Assembly (NCBI GenBank): GCA_016779125.1 | Contig: JADHOF010000005.1 | Span: forward strand, 1-40,590 | Direction: 5' to 3' | DNA: 40,590 bases | From: Verrucomicrobiia bacterium | GTDB lineage: Bacteria; Verrucomicrobiota; Verrucomicrobiia; Limisphaerales; JAYPXF01 | Shown: piece by piece, positions 1-7,925 of the stretch | How positions within the stretch are numbered: the first letter of the stretch is position 1 | How the letters are laid out: every line of letters starts with the position of its first letter | Notes under the pieces: generated by a model | What the model was told of the DNA's origin: nothing | Seen by the model: only the letters and a program-made list of their open reading frames with translations | Databases searched by the model: none | Position numbers and translations under genes: made by a program

Positions 1-1584
1 TACAAGAACAAGGGCAGCTTCGGTGAGGACGTGGATGAAAACCTGGTGGCGACCGCACAGATCGTCATCCGCAAATACGACTCCGCGCTCAAGGCGTGCA
101 ACGCGGTTGATTTCGACGATCTGATCGTGCTGACCCTGCAACTGTTTCGCGAACACGCGGATTGCCTCGCGGCCTGCCAGGCGAAGTACAAATTCGTGAT
201 GGTGGACGAGTATCAGGATACCAACGCAGCGCAGTTTGAACTCGTCAACTCGCTGACCAAGGAGCACCGCAATCTTTGCGTGGTCGGCGACGATGACCAG
301 AGCATCTACGGCTGGCGCGGCGCGGAGGTTGCCAACCTGCTGGATCTCGAAAAGCACTATCCCGAGGTCAAGGTGGTGAAACTCGAGCAGAACTATCGCT
401 CCACAAACAACATTCTCGACGCGGCCAACGCGGTGATTCGCAACAACGCCCGGCGGCGGGGGAAGACGCTCTGGTCCGCGAAGGGCAAGGGCGAACGGAT
501 CATTTTGAACGCGTTTGAACACGACGAGGAGGAAGCCCGCGAGATCGTGGACGAGATCGAGTTCAACCGTCTGGGCAAACGCATCGCCTGGGGCGATCAC
601 GCCATCCTGTTCCGAACCAACCAGCAGAGCCGGATGCTTGAGTTGGAACTCCGGCGCCAACAGGTGAAATACAACCTTATCGGAGGCCAGAGCTTTTTTG
701 ACCGGCGCGAGATCCGGGACTTTCTGGCCTATCTCAAGATGTTCATGAATCCGCACGATGACATGAGCCTGCTGCGGATTGCGAATACGCCCACCCGCGG
801 GTTGAGCGACGTCACCATGCAGCGGCTCTTGGGGCACAGTCAGGATCGCAACTGCTCTGTCTACGCCGCCATGCGCCACAGCGACGTGCAGGAATCCCTC
901 CTCACCCGCACCTGCAATTCGGTTCAGGCCTTTCTCGAACTGATCGAGGAATTCCGCGCGGAGCTGGAGGACCCGGAGGCGGCCGACGATCCTGCCGGCC
1001 TGCAGAATTGGGCGACGCGACTCATGGCCGAGGTGGGTTATTTCGACGAAATCCGCCGCACGGAAAAGAACGAGGAAAATGCCGAAAACCGCGTCCGAAA
1101 TCTCAAGGATTTGATGGGCAATCTGGACGGCGAGCACGAGCGCTGGACCCTGATGAAACGACTGGAGCGCTTTCTCGAAGACGTGGCGCTGGATCAGGAT
1201 CGACTGGAAGACAAGGAGCAGAGCGGCGGAGACATGGTCACCTTGATCACCATGCACGCGGCAAAAGGTTTGGAGTTCCCCCATGTCTTCATCGTCGGCG
1301 CGGAGGATGGATTGCTGCCGCATTCGCGGTCCAAGGTGGAAGGCACAATGGATGAGGAACGCCGACTGTTCTACGTGGCCATCACGCGTGCGCAAAAGAC
1401 CCTGACGATCAGCCACTGCGAAGCGCGGAAGAAGTACGGCGAAATGCTGGGTTGCCACCCGTCACCCTTCCTCAAGGAAATACCGGCGGAACTCATCGAG
1501 GACGCTGCGGAAAAAGGAAAGACGCCCGTTGCCGCAACCCAGGGCGGAGACATGTTCGCCGCCATGCGCGCGGCTTTGGAATGA
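1..1584 (+). CDS. UvrD/Rep/PcrA-family superfamily 1 DNA helicase, 5'-truncated by window edge
   Basis: Frame open from base 1 (YKNKGSFGEDVDEN...). SF1 helicase motifs: VDEYQDTN, VVGDDDQSIYGWRGA, LEQNYRST, ITMHAAKGLEFPHVFIVG, EERRLFYVAITRAQ. Confidence 0.96.
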   Translation, partial: YKNKGSFGEDVDENLVATAQIVIRKYDSALKACNAVDFDDLIVLTLQLFREHADCLAACQAKYKFVMVDEYQDTNAAQFELVNSLTKEHRNLCVVGDDDQSIYGWRGAEVANLLDLEKHYPEVKVVKLEQNYRSTNNILDAANAVIRNNARRRGKTLWSAKGKGERIILNAFEHDEEEAREIVDEIEFNRLGKRIAWGDHAILFRTNQQSRMLELELRRQQVKYNLIGGQSFFDRREIRDFLAYLKMFMNPHDDMSLLRIANTPTRGLSDVTMQRLLGHSQDRNCSVYAAMRHSDVQESLLTRTCNSVQAFLELIEEFRAELEDPEAADDPAGLQNWATRLMAEVGYFDEIRRTEKNEENAENRVRNLKDLMGNLDGEHERWTLMKRLERFLEDVALDQDRLEDKEQSGGDMVTLITMHAAKGLEFPHVFIVGAEDGLLPHSRSKVEGTMDEERRLFYVAITRAQKTLTISHCEARKKYGEMLGCHPSPFLKEIPAELIEDAAEKGKTPVAATQGGDMFAAMRAALE

Positions 1585-2255
1585 AGATCGAAGATGGGGA
1601 CATCCGGGCGGTGACGTTTGATGTCGGCGGGACGTTGATCAATCCGTGGCCGTCGGTCGGGCATGTGTACGTCGAGGTGGCCCGTGAATTTGGGGTCGAA
1701 GCCGAGCCCGATTTTATCAACTGGCGCTTCAAGGACGCCTGGAAATCCGCGCACAACTTCGACTATTCACGCACGGCCTGGTTCGAGATTGTCCGGGAGT
1801 CCTTCGGCATCGAAGGCGCTGAATTGCCGGATGAATTTTTCCCGCGCGTCTACGAGCGATTCGCGGATCCGGATGTCTGGATCGTCTACGGCGACGTGAT
1901 GGGAACCTTGGAGGAGCTGGCCGCCCGTGAGTTGAAGTTGGCCGTCATTTCGAATTGGGACGATCGGCTGATTCCGCTGCTGGAACGGCTCGGTCTCACC
2001 CGCTATTTCGACACCATCGTCGCCTCCTGCAATGTCGGTTTCACGAAACCGTCCCCGGTCATCTTCGAGCAGGCCCTCCGCTGGCTGAAGGTTCGCCCGG
2101 AACAGGTGCTGCATATCGGGGACAGCCCGATCGAGGATTGCCAGGGCGCCCGCAAAGCCGGAATGCACGCGCGTCTGATCGCCCGGGGTCGTTTCACCAA
2201 GGCCGTCGATGACCTGTCGTCACTCCGGGAAGTATTGGACCTGCTTCCCGCGTGA
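1581..2255 (+). CDS. HAD-superfamily hydrolase (HAD-IA type)
   Basis: ATG at 1581 overlaps the upstream stop (ATGA). Motifs VTFDVGGTLINP, VISNWDD, HIGDSPIEDCQGARKAGM. The longer track ORF from 1452 overlaps the helicase and is not needed. Confidence 0.92.
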   Translation: MKIEDGDIRAVTFDVGGTLINPWPSVGHVYVEVAREFGVEAEPDFINWRFKDAWKSAHNFDYSRTAWFEIVRESFGIEGAELPDEFFPRVYERFADPDVWIVYGDVMGTLEELAARELKLAVISNWDDRLIPLLERLGLTRYFDTIVASCNVGFTKPSPVIFEQALRWLKVRPEQVLHIGDSPIEDCQGARKAGMHARLIARGRFTKAVDDLSSLREVLDLLPA

Positions 2256-2263
2256 TCCGGCCG

Positions 2264-3679
2264 TCAGGCGAGAATGCCTTGCACGACCTTGCCCGCGATG
2301 TTTGTCAGGCGCATGTCAAGCCCCTGAAACTTCACCGTCAACCGTTTGTGATCAACGCCGAGCAGGTGCAGCAGGGTCGCCTGCAAATCGTTTACGTGCA
2401 CGACGTCCTCCACCGCGTTGTAGCCGAGTTCATCCGTGCTGCCGTAGGTGGTGCCGCCCCGGATGCCCCCTCCGGCGAACCACATTGAGAACCCCTTGAT
2501 GTGATGGTCGCGGCCGGATCCCTGCGCCATGGGGGTGCGACCAAATTCACCGCCCCAGATGATGAGCGTCTCGTCAAAAAGGCCCCGCTGTTTGAGATCC
2601 TTGATCAGCGCCGCGCAGGCCTGATCCACCTCGCCGGCCGTTCCTTTCACCTTGTCCTTCACGCTGCCGTGATGATCCCAGCCCCGATGATAGAGCTGCA
2701 CGAAACGCACTCCGCGTTCCACCAGTCGTCGGGCGAGCAGGCAGTTGGCGGCGAACGAGCCGTCCGCGCCCTTCGTGCCGTACATCTCCTTCACGGACTC
2801 CGGCTCGTTGGCGAGATCCACCAGATCCGGCACACTGGTCTGCATGCGGAAGGCCATCTCATACTGGGCGATCCGGGTACGGATCTCCGGATCGCGTGTT
2901 GTCCGCTCGTGCAACAGGTTCAAGCGATTCACGGCCTCCACCACGTCCCGCTGTCGCCCGGCGCTCACGCCGCCGGGACGCCCGACGTAGAGAACGGGAT
3001 CGCCGACGGAGCGAAGCTCGACCCCCTGAAACCGGCTGGGGAGAAATCCGCTATGCCATTGCCGGGCCGAGATCGGCTGCGACTGGCCGTGTTTTCCGAT
3101 GGAACTGAGAACAACGAAGCCGGGCAGGTCATGGGTCAACGATCCCAGACCGTAGAGCATCCACGAACCCATCGAAGGCCGGCCCGAAATGAGCGTGCCC
3201 GTGTTCATCAGGGTGTGGGCGGGATCGTGGTTGATGGCGTCCGTTCGCATCGAACGAACAATCGCGAGATCATCGGCCACCGTCCCGAGGTGCGGAAAGA
3301 TTTCGGAGATTTCCTGACCGGACTGGCCGCGGGACAGGAAGTCGTGCTGTGGACCGAGGCACTTCAGCTCCTTGTTCTGCAACTGGGCGATCGGCTGCCC
3401 CTTGGTGAAGGATTCGGGCATGGGCTTTCCGTCCATCTTTCTCAGCTCCGGCTTGAAGTCGAAGGTCTCCAGATGCGTGGGACCGCCCGCCATGTAGAGA
3501 TGGATCACGCGCTTCACCCGGGGTCGGTGGTGCAGACGATCCAGCACCCCGTCGTCGCCCGGGAGCAATCCCGGTCGCAACAACGACGCCAGCGCCATCG
3601 ATCCGATTCCAGCCCGTCCGAGAAAGGCGCGGCGGGGCAGCGGGTGATCACCAAATTCAAGCGGGTTCGATTTCTTCAT
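2264..3679 (-). CDS. DUF1501 domain-containing (sulfatase-fold-like) secreted protein
   Basis: 471 aa with N-terminal Tat-like PLPRRAFLGRAGIGSMALASLL; family-typical YMAGGPTHLETFDFKPEL, DHHIKGFSMWFAGGGIRGGTTYGSTDELGY, LLHLLGVDHKRLTVKFQGLDMRLT. Confidence 0.95.
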   Translation of the reverse strand: MKKSNPLEFGDHPLPRRAFLGRAGIGSMALASLLRPGLLPGDDGVLDRLHHRPRVKRVIHLYMAGGPTHLETFDFKPELRKMDGKPMPESFTKGQPIAQLQNKELKCLGPQHDFLSRGQSGQEISEIFPHLGTVADDLAIVRSMRTDAINHDPAHTLMNTGTLISGRPSMGSWMLYGLGSLTHDLPGFVVLSSIGKHGQSQPISARQWHSGFLPSRFQGVELRSVGDPVLYVGRPGGVSAGRQRDVVEAVNRLNLLHERTTRDPEIRTRIAQYEMAFRMQTSVPDLVDLANEPESVKEMYGTKGADGSFAANCLLARRLVERGVRFVQLYHRGWDHHGSVKDKVKGTAGEVDQACAALIKDLKQRGLFDETLIIWGGEFGRTPMAQGSGRDHHIKGFSMWFAGGGIRGGTTYGSTDELGYNAVEDVVHVNDLQATLLHLLGVDHKRLTVKFQGLDMRLTNIAGKVVQGILA

Positions 3680-4176
3680 GGCTGGGTCAACTCGTTTGCT
3701 TCCAAGAGTATTCGGTTCATCAGTCTTTCGGCGATCCAGTAGCCGTTGGAGCGGATTTGATCGAGCAACGGCTTTACCGGTCCGATCAGGCCCCGCCGTT
3801 TGCCCTCGACCAGCACGCGACCCGTCCCGATCACCCGGAGTCGATAGACATCACGGGCGATGCGGCGGGCCCTCTGGTCGTCCAGTAACACCAACGACGC
3901 GGAGCGTTCCAATGCCAACGAAATGACCGCCGCCTCACCCAGGTCCAGAAACGCGGAAAGCAACTGGTCGGGCAGACGGTTCGGATCCGCAATACGAATC
4001 CAATCGGCCTTCAAAAACGCTCCCGTCCCCAGTCCTGCCACTCCACCAGCGACAACTTCATCCCGCACCGCCGCCGGCACCCACACGTGACCGAACAGAT
4101 CACGCAGCAGCTCCAGCCGCGCGACACCGCCCAAGGCGATGAGAGGCCCGGCGTTGCAGATGATCGCGTCACTCAT
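3676..4176 (-). CDS. DUF3368-type PIN-domain protein, putative toxin
   Basis: MSDAIICNAGPLIALGGVARLELLRDLFG...LDLGEAAVISLALERSASLVLLDDQRARRIA...VIGTGRVLVEGKRRGLI pattern. ATG at 4176 overlaps the stop of the upstream small gene. Confidence 0.88.
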   Translation of the reverse strand: MSDAIICNAGPLIALGGVARLELLRDLFGHVWVPAAVRDEVVAGGVAGLGTGAFLKADWIRIADPNRLPDQLLSAFLDLGEAAVISLALERSASLVLLDDQRARRIARDVYRLRVIGTGRVLVEGKRRGLIGPVKPLLDQIRSNGYWIAERLMNRILLEANELTQP

Positions 4177-4430
4177 GGAAGGGCCGTCAAGAACTCCGCC
4201 TCGCATTCGCTGTCGTCCAACGTCACCGACGGAACTCCCCATTCATGGCAGGAAAGCAAAAACTGAACCCGATTCATGCCCGCCAATTGGGCGGCCTGGC
4301 CGCTGGACAGCCTTCCGAGCTCATAGAGCTTCATCGCCGAGGCAGTTTTCGCGTCCCGGGCAAACTGTTCGGGGCTGCTCCCCATTGCCGCCAACCAGCC
4401 TTCGGGAACGTCGAGTACGATTTCACTCAT
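4173..4430 (-). CDS. UPF0175-family protein, putative antitoxin
   Basis: 85 aa: MKLYELGRLSSGQAAQLAGMNRVQFLLSCHEWGVPSV is the UPF0175-like HTH pattern; directly upstream of and overlapping the PIN gene. Confidence 0.87.
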   Translation of the reverse strand: MSEIVLDVPEGWLAAMGSSPEQFARDAKTASAMKLYELGRLSSGQAAQLAGMNRVQFLLSCHEWGVPSVTLDDSECEAEFLTALP

Positions 4431-4472
4431 GAGTTCAGTCTATCCTTTCACGCTCGTTTCGCAAAGCGGCCG

Positions 4473-7400
4473 TCAATGTCGGGTGATGAATTCGTGGAGG
4501 TTCAGAACGACGCGGGTGACCGAGGTCCAGGCGGCCAGCTCGGCTTTTTGCAGATCACCGGGCGTTTCGCGTTGCCCGTTGGCGAGCAGGGCGATCGCGG
4601 CATCGTCGTCCGCTTCATAGTCGGACAGGTGTTTTGCGTGAATCTCCGAGAGGATCTTCAACTCCTCGGCGGAAGGTTCCCGTGACAAGGCTTCACGGTA
4701 GGCGAAACGAATCCGGTCCGACGTCGTCGCGCCGCCATCCCGCAGCAGTCGTTCCGCGAAAACTCGGGAGGCCTCGACGTAACTGGGATCATTCAACATC
4801 ACCAAGGCCTGCTGAGGCGTGTTGCTGCGGACACGCTCCACCGTGCACTCCTCGCGCGGGGACGCGTCAAAAGCAGCCAGGCTCGGATGCAGGAAGGTGC
4901 GGCACCAATAGGTGTAGAGGCCGCGCCGATACAATCCGTCACCCTCGTCGTTTTCGTAGGTGCGTTTTGGAAAATTGAGGTGCACCCAGTAGCCTTCCGG
5001 CTGGTAGGGCTTCACGCTCCGGCCGCCCACGGTGTCCACCAGCAATCCGCTGACCTTCAACGCGTTGTCGCGCACCATCTCGGCATCGAGGCGGAAGCGG
5101 CCCTGCCGGGCGAACAGGTCGTTGTAGGGATCCCGCGCGCGCAAGGCCTCGTCGGCGAACGAGGTCTGACGATAGGTTTTCGAGAGCGCGATCAGTTTCA
5201 CCATGTGCTTCACGTCCCAGCCGCTGGCGATGAACTCCATCGCGAGCCAGTCGAGCAGTTCGGGATGGGTGGGATTTGTCCCCTGCATTCCGAAATCGTC
5301 CAACGTCGAGGCGAGTCCGCGACCGAACAGGATCTTCCAGAGGCGGTTCACGAAGACGCGGGCGGTCAAGGGATTGTCGCGTGACGTGAGCCAATTCGCC
5401 AGATCCGCCCGGGTGGCGCGACGTTCGCCGATGGAGAGGCGACCCAGGCTGACCGGCACGGCGGGTGGAAGCTCGTTGCCGGATTCGTCCTGCCAGTTGC
5501 CGCGAGGAAGCACGCGCGACATACGGGGCTCGCTCAGGCGTTCCGTGACCATGGTCCGCAGAATGCCCGCGTCGGTTTTTTCGCGTTCCTTCTTCAAGGG
5601 ATCAAGCCGGTCACGCAGGGACTTGAAGTAGGGGCGCTGTACTTCGTAGACGTTCTCAACGTAGTGATCCAGCGCCGTCCGCGCGTCCTTGTCCCCGCGT
5701 TTGTCGGCCGCCTTTTGAAGGATCGCCTTGAGGCCCTTGTCGATGCCTTTGTAATTCTCCTTCTTCACCCACTTTTCCCAGGCCGCAAAAGAAATCCCGG
5801 CTTCAATCTCCAACGGCTCCTTCGGCTTTTTGGTGTCGGCGGGTTTCTCCTTCCCTTCGGCGTTGCTCGTCAGACCGAGCGCGTCCCAATGCACCGTGCC
5901 GCCGGAGATGGTGCAGGCGATGCTGTTCACGACGTCGCCCGCCTTGAGTCCAAGCTTTTCAACCGGCACCTCCAGCCGCACCCATTCGCCGGCCTTGGGC
6001 AGTTTTCCAAGATCCTTCTTTGCCGAGTTCTCCTTCGTGCCTCCGAACGGGATCGCGGCCATGTCGCCCCAGTTGGCGCGGTGACTCCAATCCTTCGTGC
6101 GGAACTGCAACATGACGGCTTTGGTTGTGTCCGCAGACTCGATCCACACGCTGACGAAAAACCGGTCGCCGCCACCGACGGTCAATGGTTTCTCAAGGTG
6201 GTCGAAGACATCCTGCCCCAACCCGCTTTCCGATCGCACCCACGAGCGTTTCCCGGCCGCGGCGCGCTCCTCGCTCCATCGGAAGGCATGATTGCCCTTG
6301 TTCGCGCGAATGGTTTTGCACGCCGGTTCCGCGTCGTCCACGAGGACGTTTTCGACCGGCTTCGCGGAGCTTTGTTGCTCACTCTTGCCGAGCGCTGCGG
6401 CCACGTGCTCCTTCAAGGCATCCGCCGTCGGCTCGACGTATTCAAACTTCGCCAAGGCTTCGCGGATCTCCTTTTCCAAGGGTTTGATCTCGCCGTCCAG
6501 CGAAGCGAGTTTCCTGGTCTCCGCATCGGTCGGCAGCTTGATGACGGAAGAAAGTCCGCCCACCGGCGTTTCTTTCACGTCCGCGAAGAAGGCGGCGAAC
6601 GAATAGAAATCCTTCTGGGTGAAGGGGTCGTATTTGTGATCGTGGCATTCCGCACAACCAAGCGTGGAGCCAAGCCAGACGGACGACGCGTTGCGCACAC
6701 GGTCGGCCGCGTATTTGGCGGTGTATTCCTTCGGTTGCGCGCCGCCCTCCGCCGTGGTCATCAGCAGCTTGTTGTAGCCGGACGCGATTTTCTGTTCCTC
6801 GGTGGGCTCCGGCAAGAGATCGCCGGCGAGCTGTTCGGCCGTGAAGCGGTCGAAGGGGAGGTTTTGGTTGAAGGCGTTGATCACGTAGTCGCGGTACGGC
6901 GTCACGTCCTGATGCTGGTCGCCGTGGTATCCGCGCGTGTCCGCATAACGAACCAGATCGAGCCAATAGGCCGCCATGCGTTCGCCGTAGTGAGGCGACT
7001 TCAAGACCTCGTCGATCAGGTGTTCCCAGGCCTGTTCAGACCCGTCGGCCACGAAGCGTTGAACCTCCGCGGACGTGGGCGGCAGACCCAGCAGGTCAAA
7101 GCTCAGTCGACGGATCAAGGTCACGCGATCGGCCTCCGCGCCGGGGGCAATCTTCTCCCGCGCCAGGCGCGAGGTCACGAAATGGTCGATCGCGTTGCGC
7201 GCGGCATCCGGGTTTGCGGGGGGCGGTTGGATCCACTCCAGAGAGCGATACGCCCAATGCCGGTCATACTTGGCCCCTTCGCCAATCCACTCCCGAAAGA
7301 CTGAAATCTCCGCCGGCTTCAACTCCTTGTGAAACTCGGGCGGCGGCATGAGTTCGTCGGGATCCGTCGAAACGAGCCGCGCCATCAGCGCGCTCTTCTC

Positions 7401-7628
7401 GGGTGAGCCGGGCACGATCGCGGCGCGGCCTTCAGCGTTGGGTCGAATCGCGCTTTCCCGGAGATCGAGCCGGAGATCGCCCTTCACCTGCTTGGCGTCG
7501 GGTCCGTGACAGGCGAAACACTTGTCGGAAAGCAGGGGCCGGACATCCCGGTTGAAGTCCACGGCTGAGCCGAGCGCCGTGGAGGCGACCAGCAGGGCCA
7601 GGGTTCGCGGAAGTTGAAAGTTTGTCAT
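4473..7628 (-). CDS. PSD1/planctomycete cytochrome C domain protein (DUF1549 + DUF1553)
   Basis: CxxCH motifs CFACHG and CAECHD; HWAYRSLEW, DRFTAEQLAGDLLP, NRLWKILFGRGL, NTPQQALVMLNDPSYVEASRVFAERLL. Start placed at MTNFQLPRTLALLVAST (signal peptide) rather than the track start at 7682. Confidence 0.94.
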   Translation of the reverse strand: MTNFQLPRTLALLVASTALGSAVDFNRDVRPLLSDKCFACHGPDAKQVKGDLRLDLRESAIRPNAEGRAAIVPGSPEKSALMARLVSTDPDELMPPPEFHKELKPAEISVFREWIGEGAKYDRHWAYRSLEWIQPPPANPDAARNAIDHFVTSRLAREKIAPGAEADRVTLIRRLSFDLLGLPPTSAEVQRFVADGSEQAWEHLIDEVLKSPHYGERMAAYWLDLVRYADTRGYHGDQHQDVTPYRDYVINAFNQNLPFDRFTAEQLAGDLLPEPTEEQKIASGYNKLLMTTAEGGAQPKEYTAKYAADRVRNASSVWLGSTLGCAECHDHKYDPFTQKDFYSFAAFFADVKETPVGGLSSVIKLPTDAETRKLASLDGEIKPLEKEIREALAKFEYVEPTADALKEHVAAALGKSEQQSSAKPVENVLVDDAEPACKTIRANKGNHAFRWSEERAAAGKRSWVRSESGLGQDVFDHLEKPLTVGGGDRFFVSVWIESADTTKAVMLQFRTKDWSHRANWGDMAAIPFGGTKENSAKKDLGKLPKAGEWVRLEVPVEKLGLKAGDVVNSIACTISGGTVHWDALGLTSNAEGKEKPADTKKPKEPLEIEAGISFAAWEKWVKKENYKGIDKGLKAILQKAADKRGDKDARTALDHYVENVYEVQRPYFKSLRDRLDPLKKEREKTDAGILRTMVTERLSEPRMSRVLPRGNWQDESGNELPPAVPVSLGRLSIGERRATRADLANWLTSRDNPLTARVFVNRLWKILFGRGLASTLDDFGMQGTNPTHPELLDWLAMEFIASGWDVKHMVKLIALSKTYRQTSFADEALRARDPYNDLFARQGRFRLDAEMVRDNALKVSGLLVDTVGGRSVKPYQPEGYWVHLNFPKRTYENDEGDGLYRRGLYTYWCRTFLHPSLAAFDASPREECTVERVRSNTPQQALVMLNDPSYVEASRVFAERLLRDGGATTSDRIRFAYREALSREPSAEELKILSEIHAKHLSDYEADDDAAIALLANGQRETPGDLQKAELAAWTSVTRVVLNLHEFITRH

Positions 7629-7925
7629 GGCGTAAGGTGCAACTCTGCCCCGCGGGTCCGGCAAGGCAATGCGATTTTCCAAAGGGTTCCGGGCGCGAAA
7701 CCGCCCGACTCTCCAGAATCCGCTGCGCGATCTCCGCTCGATCCGTTTCCGGGCGGTTCAAGGTGGCAGTCACAGGTGCCGAAATGCTCATGGCGACAAT
7801 CGAACACGGGGGACGCCGCTGACAAGCGGGGAAAGGCCAGACTGAATCTCGAACTTTCTCCCGACGGGCAAAAATGAAACTTTCCGTGTAACCTCGACCC
7901 ACGGAATCCTCAGGAAACGGCAGAC

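Noticed and set aside
2501-3742. 413-aa plus-strand ORF
   Set aside because: Shadow of the DUF1501 gene.
5664-7304. 546-aa plus-strand ORF
   Set aside because: Lies antisense within the well-supported DUF1549/DUF1553 gene; Arg/Gly/Val-rich shadow composition typical of GC-rich DNA and no recognisable motif.
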